From Candidatus Latescibacterota bacterium (GTDB taxonomy: Bacteria > JAAXHH01), in NCBI GenBank assembly GCA_022821935.1, contig JAJECR010000217.1:1-12370 (forward strand): a stretch of DNA of 12,370 nt, read 5' to 3'. Numbering within the stretch: the first letter of the stretch is position 1; each line of letters begins with the position of its first letter. Positions 5,486 to 12,370 of the stretch are shown here, piece after piece. The position numbers were made by a program, and so were the translations under genes. Under the pieces are notes generated by a model. The model saw only the letters and a program-made list of their open reading frames with translations, was not told where the DNA came from and made no database searches.

Positions 5486-6799
5486 ATGAGCTGGATCGCG
5501 TCCTACTTCAGATTTGACGAACTGAACACGAACTGGCGCGCCGAAGCGACCGGCGGCCTGACCACGTTCATGACGATGGCCTACGTGGTGGTGGTGCACC
5601 CGGGGATACTCTCGGAAGCGATGGGCGAGGCGCTGTTCGGGGAACTGCTCTTCGCCACCTGTGCGTCCGCCGCGTTCGGGACGTTGTTGATGGCGGTCCT
5701 GGCGAACTACCCCTTTGCCCTGGCCCCCGGCATGGGGCTCAACGCCTTTTTTACCTATACGATCGTGCTGGGGATGGGCGTGGACTGGCGTCTGGCTCTC
5801 GCCGTGGTGCTGGCTTCGGGACTCCTGTTCCTTTTGCTGACCGTGCTGCGGGTGCGGGAAGCGATCATTTCGGCGGTTCCGGAACCGCTGAAACGCGCGA
5901 CGGCTGCGGGTATCGGGATCTTCATCGCCTTCATCGGGCTCAGGAACGCGGGCATCATCGTGGACAATCCGGCCACGCTGGTCGGCCTGGGCGACGTACG
6001 CTCCTGGACGGCGGGACTGACGCTGGCCGGAATGCTGGGCACCGGCGTGATGCTTGCGCGGGGTATCCGCGGGGCGATCCTGCTGGGCGTCGCCGGCGTC
6101 GCGCTGCTGGCCATGATCGTCGGGGCGGCGCCGTGGCCGGCCGGTGTGGTCAGCCTTCCCGTCTGGCCCGCAACCCTTTTCGCTGAAGCCGTCGTCAACC
6201 TGCCCTTGACGCTGGAATCGGCCATGCTGCATCTCGTATTCGCCTTTCTTTTCGTCGACCTGTTCGATACCATGGGCACACTGGTCGGGCTTTCGGAACG
6301 ATCGGGATACCTGGACGCCCAGGGCCGGCTGCCCCGGGCCAACCGCGCGTTGCTTGCGGATTCCGTCGGCACGGTTTTCGGCAGCGTGCTCGGATCGTCG
6401 ACCGTGACGACCTATATCGAGAGCGCCACGGGGATATCATCGGGGGCGCGGACGGGATTCGCCAGCCTGGTCGTCGCTGTCCTGTTCCTCGGCGCCCTGT
6501 TTCTGACGCCTCTGGTGGAATCGGTCCCGATCTTTGCCACCGCGCCCGCCCTAATCGTTACGGGCGTGCTGATGATGGCCTCGGCCGCGCGGGTCAAGTG
6601 GAGCGACGCCTCGGAAGCGGTCCCTGTCTTCCTGACGCTGGTCGCGATCCCGTTGACCTTCAGCATAGCGGACGGCCTGGCTGTCGGATTCGTCGCCTAT
6701 CCGATCATCAAGCGGCTGAGCGGCAGGGGAGATGAAGTGCATCCGCTGGTCGACGTGCTGGCCCTTGTCTTTATCGCGCGATACGTGTTTTTGACGTGA
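5486..6799 (+). CDS. AzgA-type purine (adenine/guanine/hypoxanthine) permease
   Basis: This 437-residue inner-membrane protein is hydrophobic throughout and belongs to the AzgA branch of the NCS2/nucleobase-cation symporters, which import adenine, guanine or hypoxanthine with protons. Family marks are the N-terminal ATGGLTTFMTMAYVVVVHP segment, GLNAFF (84-89), AGIGIFIAFIGLRNAG, LFDTMGTLVG with Asp261, the SSTVTTYIESATGI region near residue 310, and ARVKWSD..EAVPVFLT near the end. E. coli AdeP/GhxP relatives share all of these. ATG 5486 is chosen because the conserved sequence begins a few residues later. A longer in-frame start at 5324 would overlap tsaD by about 100 bases. The ribosome-binding site is poor: GGAG at 5466-5469 is far away, and GGAGG at 5430-5434 has no start near it. 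Substrate specificity cannot be read from sequence. Confidence 0.93.
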   Translation: MSWIASYFRFDELNTNWRAEATGGLTTFMTMAYVVVVHPGILSEAMGEALFGELLFATCASAAFGTLLMAVLANYPFALAPGMGLNAFFTYTIVLGMGVDWRLALAVVLASGLLFLLLTVLRVREAIISAVPEPLKRATAAGIGIFIAFIGLRNAGIIVDNPATLVGLGDVRSWTAGLTLAGMLGTGVMLARGIRGAILLGVAGVALLAMIVGAAPWPAGVVSLPVWPATLFAEAVVNLPLTLESAMLHLVFAFLFVDLFDTMGTLVGLSERSGYLDAQGRLPRANRALLADSVGTVFGSVLGSSTVTTYIESATGISSGARTGFASLVVAVLFLGALFLTPLVESVPIFATAPALIVTGVLMMASAARVKWSDASEAVPVFLTLVAIPLTFSIADGLAVGFVAYPIIKRLSGRGDEVHPLVDVLALVFIARYVFLT

Positions 6800-6863
6800 G
6801 TTACGTGAGTGCTCGACTACAACAGGCCCGCATCACCGGCCTCCAATCGCCACCAGTTTTTGC

Positions 6864-6870
6864 AGGGAGG
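6864..6870 (+). promoter_or_regulatory. Shine-Dalgarno AGGGAGG selecting the receptor start at 6877
   Basis: AGGGAGG lies six bases before ATG 6877, and translation from there begins directly with a signal peptide. The longer in-frame GTG at 6796 overlaps the permease stop codon and would bury the signal peptide behind 27 extra residues. Confidence 0.85.
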
Positions 6871-6876
6871 TTCAAC

Positions 6877-9711
6877 ATGCGAATCACAAGCCTAATTCTG
6901 CTCGTACTGTTCAGCGCTTGGCCCGCGGCGGCCCAGGAAACAGGCAGCCTGTCGGGCCGGGTGGCCGCCGAAGACGGAACGGCGTTATTCGGCGCCAACA
7001 TCGTCGTCAGGGAGTCCGCCACCGGAGCATTGCGGGGAACGACGACCGACGGAGACGGTGCGTATCGTGTCGACGGCCTGCCGCCGGGCGATTACGAGGT
7101 CACTGTCTCCTTTCTCGGTTATGAGCCGGTCACCACGGCCGGCGTGGCGGTCCGCGGCGGCGAGACTGCGAGGCTGGACGTCGGCCTGGCGGCTACGACG
7201 CTGATCGGCCAGCAGGTCGTGGTTTCCGCGTCGCGCAAACAGGAGAAGCTGCTCGACGCGCCGGCTTCAATATCCGTGGTCGAGCTGGACGAGATCATGA
7301 ACCGGCCGGCCCTGTCGGCAACCGACTATATCAAAGACCTGGCCGGCGTGGATCAGGCCAAGGTCGGCGTTTCCCAGAGCTCTACCGTGATCCGGGGATT
7401 CAACCGCACGTTTACCGGATCCCTCCTGCAGATGGTGGACAACCGGATTGCGCGCATCGCCTCGCTCCGGCTCAACATGGGCAGTGCCATTCCCCTCACG
7501 AGCGAGGACATCCAGCGCATCGAGGTCGTCCGCGGGCCGGGTTCCGCCCTGTATGGCCCCAACAGCGCCAACGGGGTCATGCACATCGTGACCCGTTCGC
7601 CCATCGGTTCGGAGGGCAACGCCTTTTCCCTGTATGGCGGTGAACGCAGTCTGCGCAAGGCGACCTTCCGGCACGCCAGCAGCGTCGACGACAAGATCGG
7701 GTTCAAGGTTTCGGGCGAATACTCGAAGGCCCGCGAGTGGGTGTACGACGACCCCGCGGAGGTCATCCCCCGGGATAACGACAACGAACGGCTGCTCGGA
7801 GAGATCCGGATCGACCTGCGTCCGACCGACGACCTGTCCATCATCGGTTCGGCCGGATATTCCCGGATCAAGGCCATCCAGATGACCGGCCAGGGCGCGG
7901 CCCAGGCCGTCGACTGGTCCACCCGGTTCTTTCAGGCCCGGTCGCAGTACAAGGGATGGTTCGCGCAGATCTTTCTCAACATGAATAACGCGGGCGACAC
8001 CAAGCTGCTTCGGACCAACGAGCCTATCGTGGATACGTCCAGGCTGACCGTCATGCAGCTGCAGCACAACTTCGGACTCGGAGCAAGGCAGCAGTTCACC
8101 TACGGGGTCGACGTGCTGCTGACGCGTCCCAATACCGGGAACACGACCCACGGCCGATACGAAGACAACGACAGTCTGGACGAATACGGGTTGTACCTGC
8201 AAAGCGAGACAAACCTGAACGACCAGGTCAGCGTGATGCTGGCCGGCCGGCTGGACGAGCACAGCAAGTTCGAAGACCCGGTGTTCTCGCCCCGGGCGGC
8301 CCTGGTCATCAAGCCTTCTACGGAGAGTACGCTCAGGCTTACCTATAACCGGGCGTTCGGCACGCCCAGTTCCGTGCATTACTTTCTCGATCTGAAGGCA
8401 AGTACCGACCCCTTCGGCCTGGGCAGGAACTTCAGCGCCCTGGGCCTGGGTCCGGACCGCACCATCGATCTGCGCACGCAGGGTGTCAACTCGCAGTTCA
8501 CGTTCCGGCGCGGGGACAACGGCCTCCCCATGTACCGTTCGCCCTTCGCTCCCGTGGCGGGGCTGCCTGCGGATACGTACCTCCCCATGAACGACCCGGC
8601 GAGCACCAATCTCCTCTGGGGCGTGGCCCGCGGGGCCGTGCTGGCGCAACTTACCCCGCAGCTCCAGGCGCTGGCGACCCCCCTCATCACGCAACTGTTG
8701 ATCGCCCGCGGCCTCCCCGCCGAAACGGCCGCGCAATTGGCGGGTCAGCAGGCGGCGCAACTGGCCGCCGCGTTCCCGGGGGTCATCCCGTCCGCGCTGC
8801 CGGGACTCACGAATTCACTGGGCGTGCTGGACACGGGGACAGGTACGTTCAATCCGGTCGATCCGTCCTGGGTCAGGGGAATCGACCCGATGAGACCGTC
8901 CATCACCGAGACGATTGAAGTGGGTTACAAGGGCGTCGTCGGCAACAAGCTGGTGCTGACCGCGGACTTTTATCGCAACAAGATTCACGACTTCATCAGC
9001 TCCATACATATCGTGACCCCCAACGTGTTTCTCGATCCGGGTCCGCTGGCCTCGGCCCTGGGTGCGGGTATTACACAAAATCTGGCCGACCCGGCGAACG
9101 CGCAACTGGCCCAGGTCGCCGCGGCGCTCGACGATCCCGCCCTGGGCCTGGGCGGCAACGGAAATGGATCGCCAGTGGACGAACTGGCGGGGATCTTCGT
9201 GAGCACGGCGGCCATGATTCCCTTCGGCACGGTAACTCCGGAGGAGGCTTCCGATCCGAATGCCGTGTTGCTGACTTACCGCAACTTCGGAGAAGTTTCG
9301 TACTACGGCACGGACGTCGGATTCTCCTTCTATCCCAGCGACGTGTGGAACCTTTCGGGCAGTTACTCCTATATCAACACGAATCTGTTCGAGAATGTAG
9401 ACGGCATGGACGACATACCGTTGAACGCACCGCGTCACAAGTTGTCGCTGGCGATCGGTCTGAAGCCGTCCGGCACGCCGCTCAACCTCGGCGCCCGCAT
9501 GCGTTACCGTGGGGATTTTGAAATGGCCGACGGCGTCTATGTCGGCGACGTGGAGTCCCATACCGTCGTGGACGTGAGCGCTGCCTATGAATTCTCCAGG
9601 GTCACGCTCAGCGTGGAAGCCAGCAATCTGCTCAACAAGGAGTACCAGGCGTTCGTCGGGGCGCCGATGATCGGGCGCCTGGTCATGGCGGGTCTGGCGG
9701 TGCGTTTCTGA
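6877..9711 (+). CDS. TonB-dependent outer-membrane receptor with carboxypeptidase-D-like N-terminal domain (copy 1)
   Basis: This 944-residue receptor has a signal peptide at residues 1-19 (cleavage AAA|Q20) and a carboxypeptidase-regulatory-like beta-sandwich at about 22-105 with the usual GANIVV, GAYRVDGLPPGDYEVTVSFLGY marks. The plug domain spans about 113-235 (ASRKQEKLLDAPAS, VIRGFNR, VRGPGSALYGPNSANGVMHIVTRSP), and a beta-barrel runs to the C-terminal Phe. NLLNKEYQAF near the end is a standard receptor motif. The family imports a ligand across the outer membrane using TonB energy. The ligand is unknown, and no SusD-like partner is present. Two segments are unusual: an Ala/Gln/Leu-rich stretch at about 588-650 and another at about 722-797, both reading as helical inserts between barrel strands. 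The gene starts 77 bp after the permease stop and no good promoter is seen between them, so read-through from upstream is likely. Confidence 0.95.
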   Translation: MRITSLILLVLFSAWPAAAQETGSLSGRVAAEDGTALFGANIVVRESATGALRGTTTDGDGAYRVDGLPPGDYEVTVSFLGYEPVTTAGVAVRGGETARLDVGLAATTLIGQQVVVSASRKQEKLLDAPASISVVELDEIMNRPALSATDYIKDLAGVDQAKVGVSQSSTVIRGFNRTFTGSLLQMVDNRIARIASLRLNMGSAIPLTSEDIQRIEVVRGPGSALYGPNSANGVMHIVTRSPIGSEGNAFSLYGGERSLRKATFRHASSVDDKIGFKVSGEYSKAREWVYDDPAEVIPRDNDNERLLGEIRIDLRPTDDLSIIGSAGYSRIKAIQMTGQGAAQAVDWSTRFFQARSQYKGWFAQIFLNMNNAGDTKLLRTNEPIVDTSRLTVMQLQHNFGLGARQQFTYGVDVLLTRPNTGNTTHGRYEDNDSLDEYGLYLQSETNLNDQVSVMLAGRLDEHSKFEDPVFSPRAALVIKPSTESTLRLTYNRAFGTPSSVHYFLDLKASTDPFGLGRNFSALGLGPDRTIDLRTQGVNSQFTFRRGDNGLPMYRSPFAPVAGLPADTYLPMNDPASTNLLWGVARGAVLAQLTPQLQALATPLITQLLIARGLPAETAAQLAGQQAAQLAAAFPGVIPSALPGLTNSLGVLDTGTGTFNPVDPSWVRGIDPMRPSITETIEVGYKGVVGNKLVLTADFYRNKIHDFISSIHIVTPNVFLDPGPLASALGAGITQNLADPANAQLAQVAAALDDPALGLGGNGNGSPVDELAGIFVSTAAMIPFGTVTPEEASDPNAVLLTYRNFGEVSYYGTDVGFSFYPSDVWNLSGSYSYINTNLFENVDGMDDIPLNAPRHKLSLAIGLKPSGTPLNLGARMRYRGDFEMADGVYVGDVESHTVVDVSAAYEFSRVTLSVEASNLLNKEYQAFVGAPMIGRLVMAGLAVRF

Positions 9712-9734
9712 CGGACCCTGCGGAGACAAACAGC

Positions 9735-9762
9735 TTGACAAAGTCGTGTTTTCGCATATACT
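9735..9762 (+). promoter_or_regulatory. Strong sigma70-type promoter for the second receptor
   Basis: A perfect TTGACA (9735-9740) and TATACT (9757-9762, five of six) are separated by 16 bp in locally AT-rich DNA, just after the first receptor gene. Transcription would start near 9769 and leave a leader of about 118 nt before ATG 9887. No terminator with a T-run is visible between the two receptor genes. Confidence 0.7.
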
Positions 9763-9768
9763 TATACC

Positions 9769-9886
9769 AACCTGGCGAAAGCATGATCAAGCGCTCCGGA
9801 ACAGATTTAGAGTCGCGTTTTCGATCGTAAGCGAAGCTACGCAAACCGGCACACCCGCAGGCCTGTCCCGCGGGAAGGAGACCTGA
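9769..9886 (+). promoter_or_regulatory. Predicted 118-nt leader of the second receptor gene
   Basis: The leader holds no open frame of note. CCCGC (9854-9858) can pair with GCGGG (9870-9874) across an 11-base loop, ending exactly one base before the Shine-Dalgarno AAGGAG (9875-9880). Other short complementary words exist further upstream, but no known riboswitch is recognised, including cobalamin, which is common before such receptors. It may influence translation; this is inference. Confidence 0.3.
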
Positions 9887-12370
9887 ATGCGACGGGTCGT
9901 CGTTTTTCTTACCCTGTTGCTCTGCGCACTCCCGGCATCGGCTCAGAATCCGGGCAGTCTGACGGGAAAGGTGGTATCGGAGGCCGGGGAAGGTCTTCTC
10001 GGAGCCAATATCGTGGTCAACAGCCCCACGATCGAAGCGTTGCGGGGCACGACGAGCGATGACCGGGGAATCTACCGCATAGACGGCCTTCCCGCCGGGG
10101 AGTACGAAGTCACCGTTTCGTTCCTGGGTTACGAGACGGTGAGCGCCACCCGAGTCGTCATCAGGGGCGGCGAGCCTACGGTACGGGATTTCAGCCTTGC
10201 CGCCACGGTGCTCGTGGGCCAGCAGGTCGTGGTATCCGCTTCCCGGAAGCAGGAGAAGGCGCTGGACGCCCCGGCCTCCGTCGAAGTGGTCGAGCTGATC
10301 GACATTAAGGATTCCCAGGCGCTTTCCGTAGACGAGCACATCAAGAACCTCAGCGGCGTGGACCATGCGAAGACGGGCATCGTACAGGCCAGCACGGTGA
10401 TCCGCGGCTTCAACAAAGTGCTCTCGGGCCTCCTGCTCACGATGGTGGACAACCGGATCGCCCGGATCCCGTCGCTGCGTATCAATTCCTTCCACGTCAT
10501 TCCCATCACCAGCGAGGACATCGAACGCATCGAGATCGTCCGCGGTCCCGGTTCGGCGCTCTACGGTCCCAACAGCTCCAACGGCGTGATGCACATCATT
10601 TCCCGGTCCCCCTTCGGATCGGAAGGCAACTTCGTGTCCCTTTCCGGCGGGGAACGATGCCTGCGGATGGCTTCCTTCCGGCATGCCAGCAGCTTAAACG
10701 ACATGATCGGACTCAAAATTTCGGGAAAGTTCCTGAAGGCCCGGGACTGGGAACACCACGATCCCGCCGAGGTCATCCCGCGCAATCTCGACATCGAGGG
10801 CCAGTACGGGGAGATCAGGGTCGACATCCGTCCTTCGGAAGACCTGACGTTCATCACCTCGGCGGGGTATTCCAAGAGTTCCAGTATCCAGATGACGGGA
10901 CAGGGATCGGCTCAGGGTAAAGACTGGGTGTACAGTCACTTTCAGGGCCGCATGTTGTACAAGGGCTGGTTCGGCCAGTTCTTCTACAACAAAAGCGACG
11001 CGGGGGCTACCCGGCTGCTTCGCACCGACGACGGCGTGGTGGACAAATCATCGCTTACCGTGATGCAGTTGCAGAACACCTCGGACATCGGCCAGCGCCA
11101 GCAGTTCATTTACGGCGTGGACCTGCTGCTGACCCGTCCGCGTACGGAAGGGACGATCCACGGCAGCTACGAAGACGATGACGACACCAACGAATACGGG
11201 GTCTACCTCCAGAGCGAGACCCGGTTCACCGACCAGGTGAGCCTGATGCTCGCCGGACGCATGGACCGGCACAGCAGGCTGGACAACCCGGTATTCTCGC
11301 CGCGTGCTGCGGTGGTAATGAAGCCCAATCCGGAAAACACCTTCAGGGTCACCTACAACAGGGCGTTCAACACGCCTACGATTACCACCCTGTCGCTGGA
11401 TCTCAGGGCAGTTACCGACGCCTTCGGGTTCGGCGACATTTTCGGAGGTCTGGGGCTGGGACCGGACAACACCATCGACATCCGGTCGTACGGCGCGCGC
11501 AATCCCTTTACCTTCCGCCGCGACGAGACCGGCCGGCCCATGTACCGTTCGCCCTTCGCCACCGTTGCGGGGCTATCCAGGGATACCTACCTCCGTCTCG
11601 ACGATCCGGCGGCCAACGACATCCTGTGGGGGGCCGCGCGGGAACTCATGGTCGAGGAGTTGATCAAGCAACTGGGCGACAGCAGCGGCGGCCTGGTCAC
11701 TCCCGAACTGGCCGCCCAGTTCACCGGTGTGATACCCGAGCGTCTCGAAGGCCTGACGAACAACGTGCAACTGCTCAACCCGGAAACGCAGGATTTCGAT
11801 CCGTACAACGTCTCGGCCGTCCAGGACATCGACAAGATACGGCCGACCATCACGCAGACCCTCGAGTTCGGATACAAGGGCGTCGTCCGGAACAGGCTGG
11901 TCCTCGCGGCTGACTTTTACCGTACGCAGATGAACGACTATACCCTGCCGCTCTGGATCTTCACGCCTTCGGTGTTCATCGACGAAGGTTCCCTCCGAAG
12001 CGCCTTGAGCAAGGGCATCGCCGATTACCTTGCGGACCCTGATAACATACAACTGGCTTCACTGATCAGTTTGCTCGATACGCCGCTGTTCGGAGGCAAC
12101 GGGAACGGCGACCACACGGACGAGGTCAACGGGTACATCGACGATATGGCGGAAGGCGCCGCGATGATACCCTTCGGTACCGTGACGCCCGAGCAGGCGT
12201 CCGACCCGACGGCGGTGGCCCTGACCTACCGGAATTTCGGCGACGTCACGGTCTACGGCGCCGACCTGGGGTTCTCCTGGTTCCCCAACCGGTCCTGGCA
12301 CATCACGGGCAGTTATTCGTATATACACCGGAACCTGTTTGAGAACGTGGAAAACCTCGGCGACGTACCT
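9887..12370 (+). CDS. TonB-dependent outer-membrane receptor, paralogue (copy 2), truncated by the window edge
   Basis: I read this frame codon by codon from ATG 9887 to the last base: 828 codons with no stop. AAGGAG (9875-9880) is six bases before the start. The layout mirrors copy 1: signal peptide 1-19 (ASA|Q20), carboxypeptidase-regulatory-like domain (GANIVV, YRIDGLPAGEYEVTVSFLGYE), plug (ASRKQEKALDAPAS, STVIRGFNK, VRGPGSALYGPNSSNGVMHIISRSP) and barrel. By eye well over half of the plug residues are identical to copy 1. Both helical inserts are also present; the first is shorter and more acidic (EELIKQLGDSSGG). By comparison with copy 1, roughly 97 C-terminal residues lie beyond the window. 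The ligand is unknown. The truncation comes from the window edge, not from a mutation. It has its own predicted promoter. Confidence 0.95.
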   Translation, partial: MRRVVVFLTLLLCALPASAQNPGSLTGKVVSEAGEGLLGANIVVNSPTIEALRGTTSDDRGIYRIDGLPAGEYEVTVSFLGYETVSATRVVIRGGEPTVRDFSLAATVLVGQQVVVSASRKQEKALDAPASVEVVELIDIKDSQALSVDEHIKNLSGVDHAKTGIVQASTVIRGFNKVLSGLLLTMVDNRIARIPSLRINSFHVIPITSEDIERIEIVRGPGSALYGPNSSNGVMHIISRSPFGSEGNFVSLSGGERCLRMASFRHASSLNDMIGLKISGKFLKARDWEHHDPAEVIPRNLDIEGQYGEIRVDIRPSEDLTFITSAGYSKSSSIQMTGQGSAQGKDWVYSHFQGRMLYKGWFGQFFYNKSDAGATRLLRTDDGVVDKSSLTVMQLQNTSDIGQRQQFIYGVDLLLTRPRTEGTIHGSYEDDDDTNEYGVYLQSETRFTDQVSLMLAGRMDRHSRLDNPVFSPRAAVVMKPNPENTFRVTYNRAFNTPTITTLSLDLRAVTDAFGFGDIFGGLGLGPDNTIDIRSYGARNPFTFRRDETGRPMYRSPFATVAGLSRDTYLRLDDPAANDILWGAARELMVEELIKQLGDSSGGLVTPELAAQFTGVIPERLEGLTNNVQLLNPETQDFDPYNVSAVQDIDKIRPTITQTLEFGYKGVVRNRLVLAADFYRTQMNDYTLPLWIFTPSVFIDEGSLRSALSKGIADYLADPDNIQLASLISLLDTPLFGGNGNGDHTDEVNGYIDDMAEGAAMIPFGTVTPEQASDPTAVALTYRNFGDVTVYGADLGFSWFPNRSWHITGSYSYIHRNLFENVENLGDVP

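Noticed and set aside
6791..6820. Promoter for receptor copy 1 at TTGACG overlapping the permease stop
   Set aside because: The -35-like word is good, but no acceptable -10 lies at 15-19 bp. The best hexamer there matches only two of six bases.
7267..8760. 497-codon open frame on the minus strand inside receptor copy 1
   Set aside because: It lies wholly opposite a well-supported receptor gene, has no recognisable domain, and long antisense frames are expected in GC-rich coding DNA with strong third-position bias.
6877..12370. SusC/SusD polysaccharide-utilisation system
   Set aside because: The plug motif (VRGPGSALYGPN) is that of ordinary TonB-dependent receptors, not the SusC signature, and no SusD lipoprotein gene is present. 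One sulfatase-like gene 5 kb away is not enough.

Overview
The window is GC-rich, and every gene I can support is on the + strand. It has seven complete or near-complete genes plus one gene cut by the right edge: a phosphonate monoester hydrolase/sulfatase-like enzyme, a proline dehydrogenase, an exported DUF4097-like beta-repeat protein, a 64-residue zinc-ribbon protein, TsaD (t6A tRNA modification), an AzgA-type purine permease, and two tandem paralogous TonB-dependent receptors. The second receptor is open to the last base.

Organism: outer-membrane receptors with an N-terminal carboxypeptidase-D-like regulatory domain, signal peptides and strong Shine-Dalgarno motifs indicate a diderm bacterium. 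That receptor architecture is typical of the FCB group (Bacteroidota and relatives). The high GC, the absence of SusC/SusD pairs and the exported DUF4097-like protein would suit a high-GC lineage near Gemmatimonadota or Latescibacterota. This placement is inference and should not be read as an assignment.

Layout: 1-369 is non-coding leader with only weak promoter candidates. At 370-2773 the hydrolase and the proline dehydrogenase are 31 bp apart and probably cotranscribed. At 2774-2942 a leader precedes the DUF4097-like gene (2943-3812). At 3813-4197 there is a 385-bp non-coding block that holds a perfect 4 x 9-bp GC-rich tandem repeat, a cluster of GCGGYRY words at roughly helical spacing, and a good sigma70-type promoter (TTGACA-18-CATAAT). 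That promoter appears to drive the zinc-ribbon gene and tsaD (15 bp apart), and possibly the permease and first receptor behind them. A second, even better promoter (TTGACA-16-TATACT) lies between the two receptors, so the second receptor probably has its own transcription start.

How the genes fit together: the enzymes suggest scavenging, with organophosphonate, phosphate-diester or sulfate-ester hydrolysis, proline oxidation, purine uptake and outer-membrane import of an unknown ligand. TsaD is housekeeping and the zinc-ribbon protein is its small upstream partner. I see no rRNA, tRNA, CRISPR array, insertion sequence or phage gene. I did not find a clear novel system. The best leads are the mixed PMH/sulfatase active site, the receptor duplication with two Ala/Gln/Leu-rich inserts, and the structured regulatory block before the zinc-ribbon gene.
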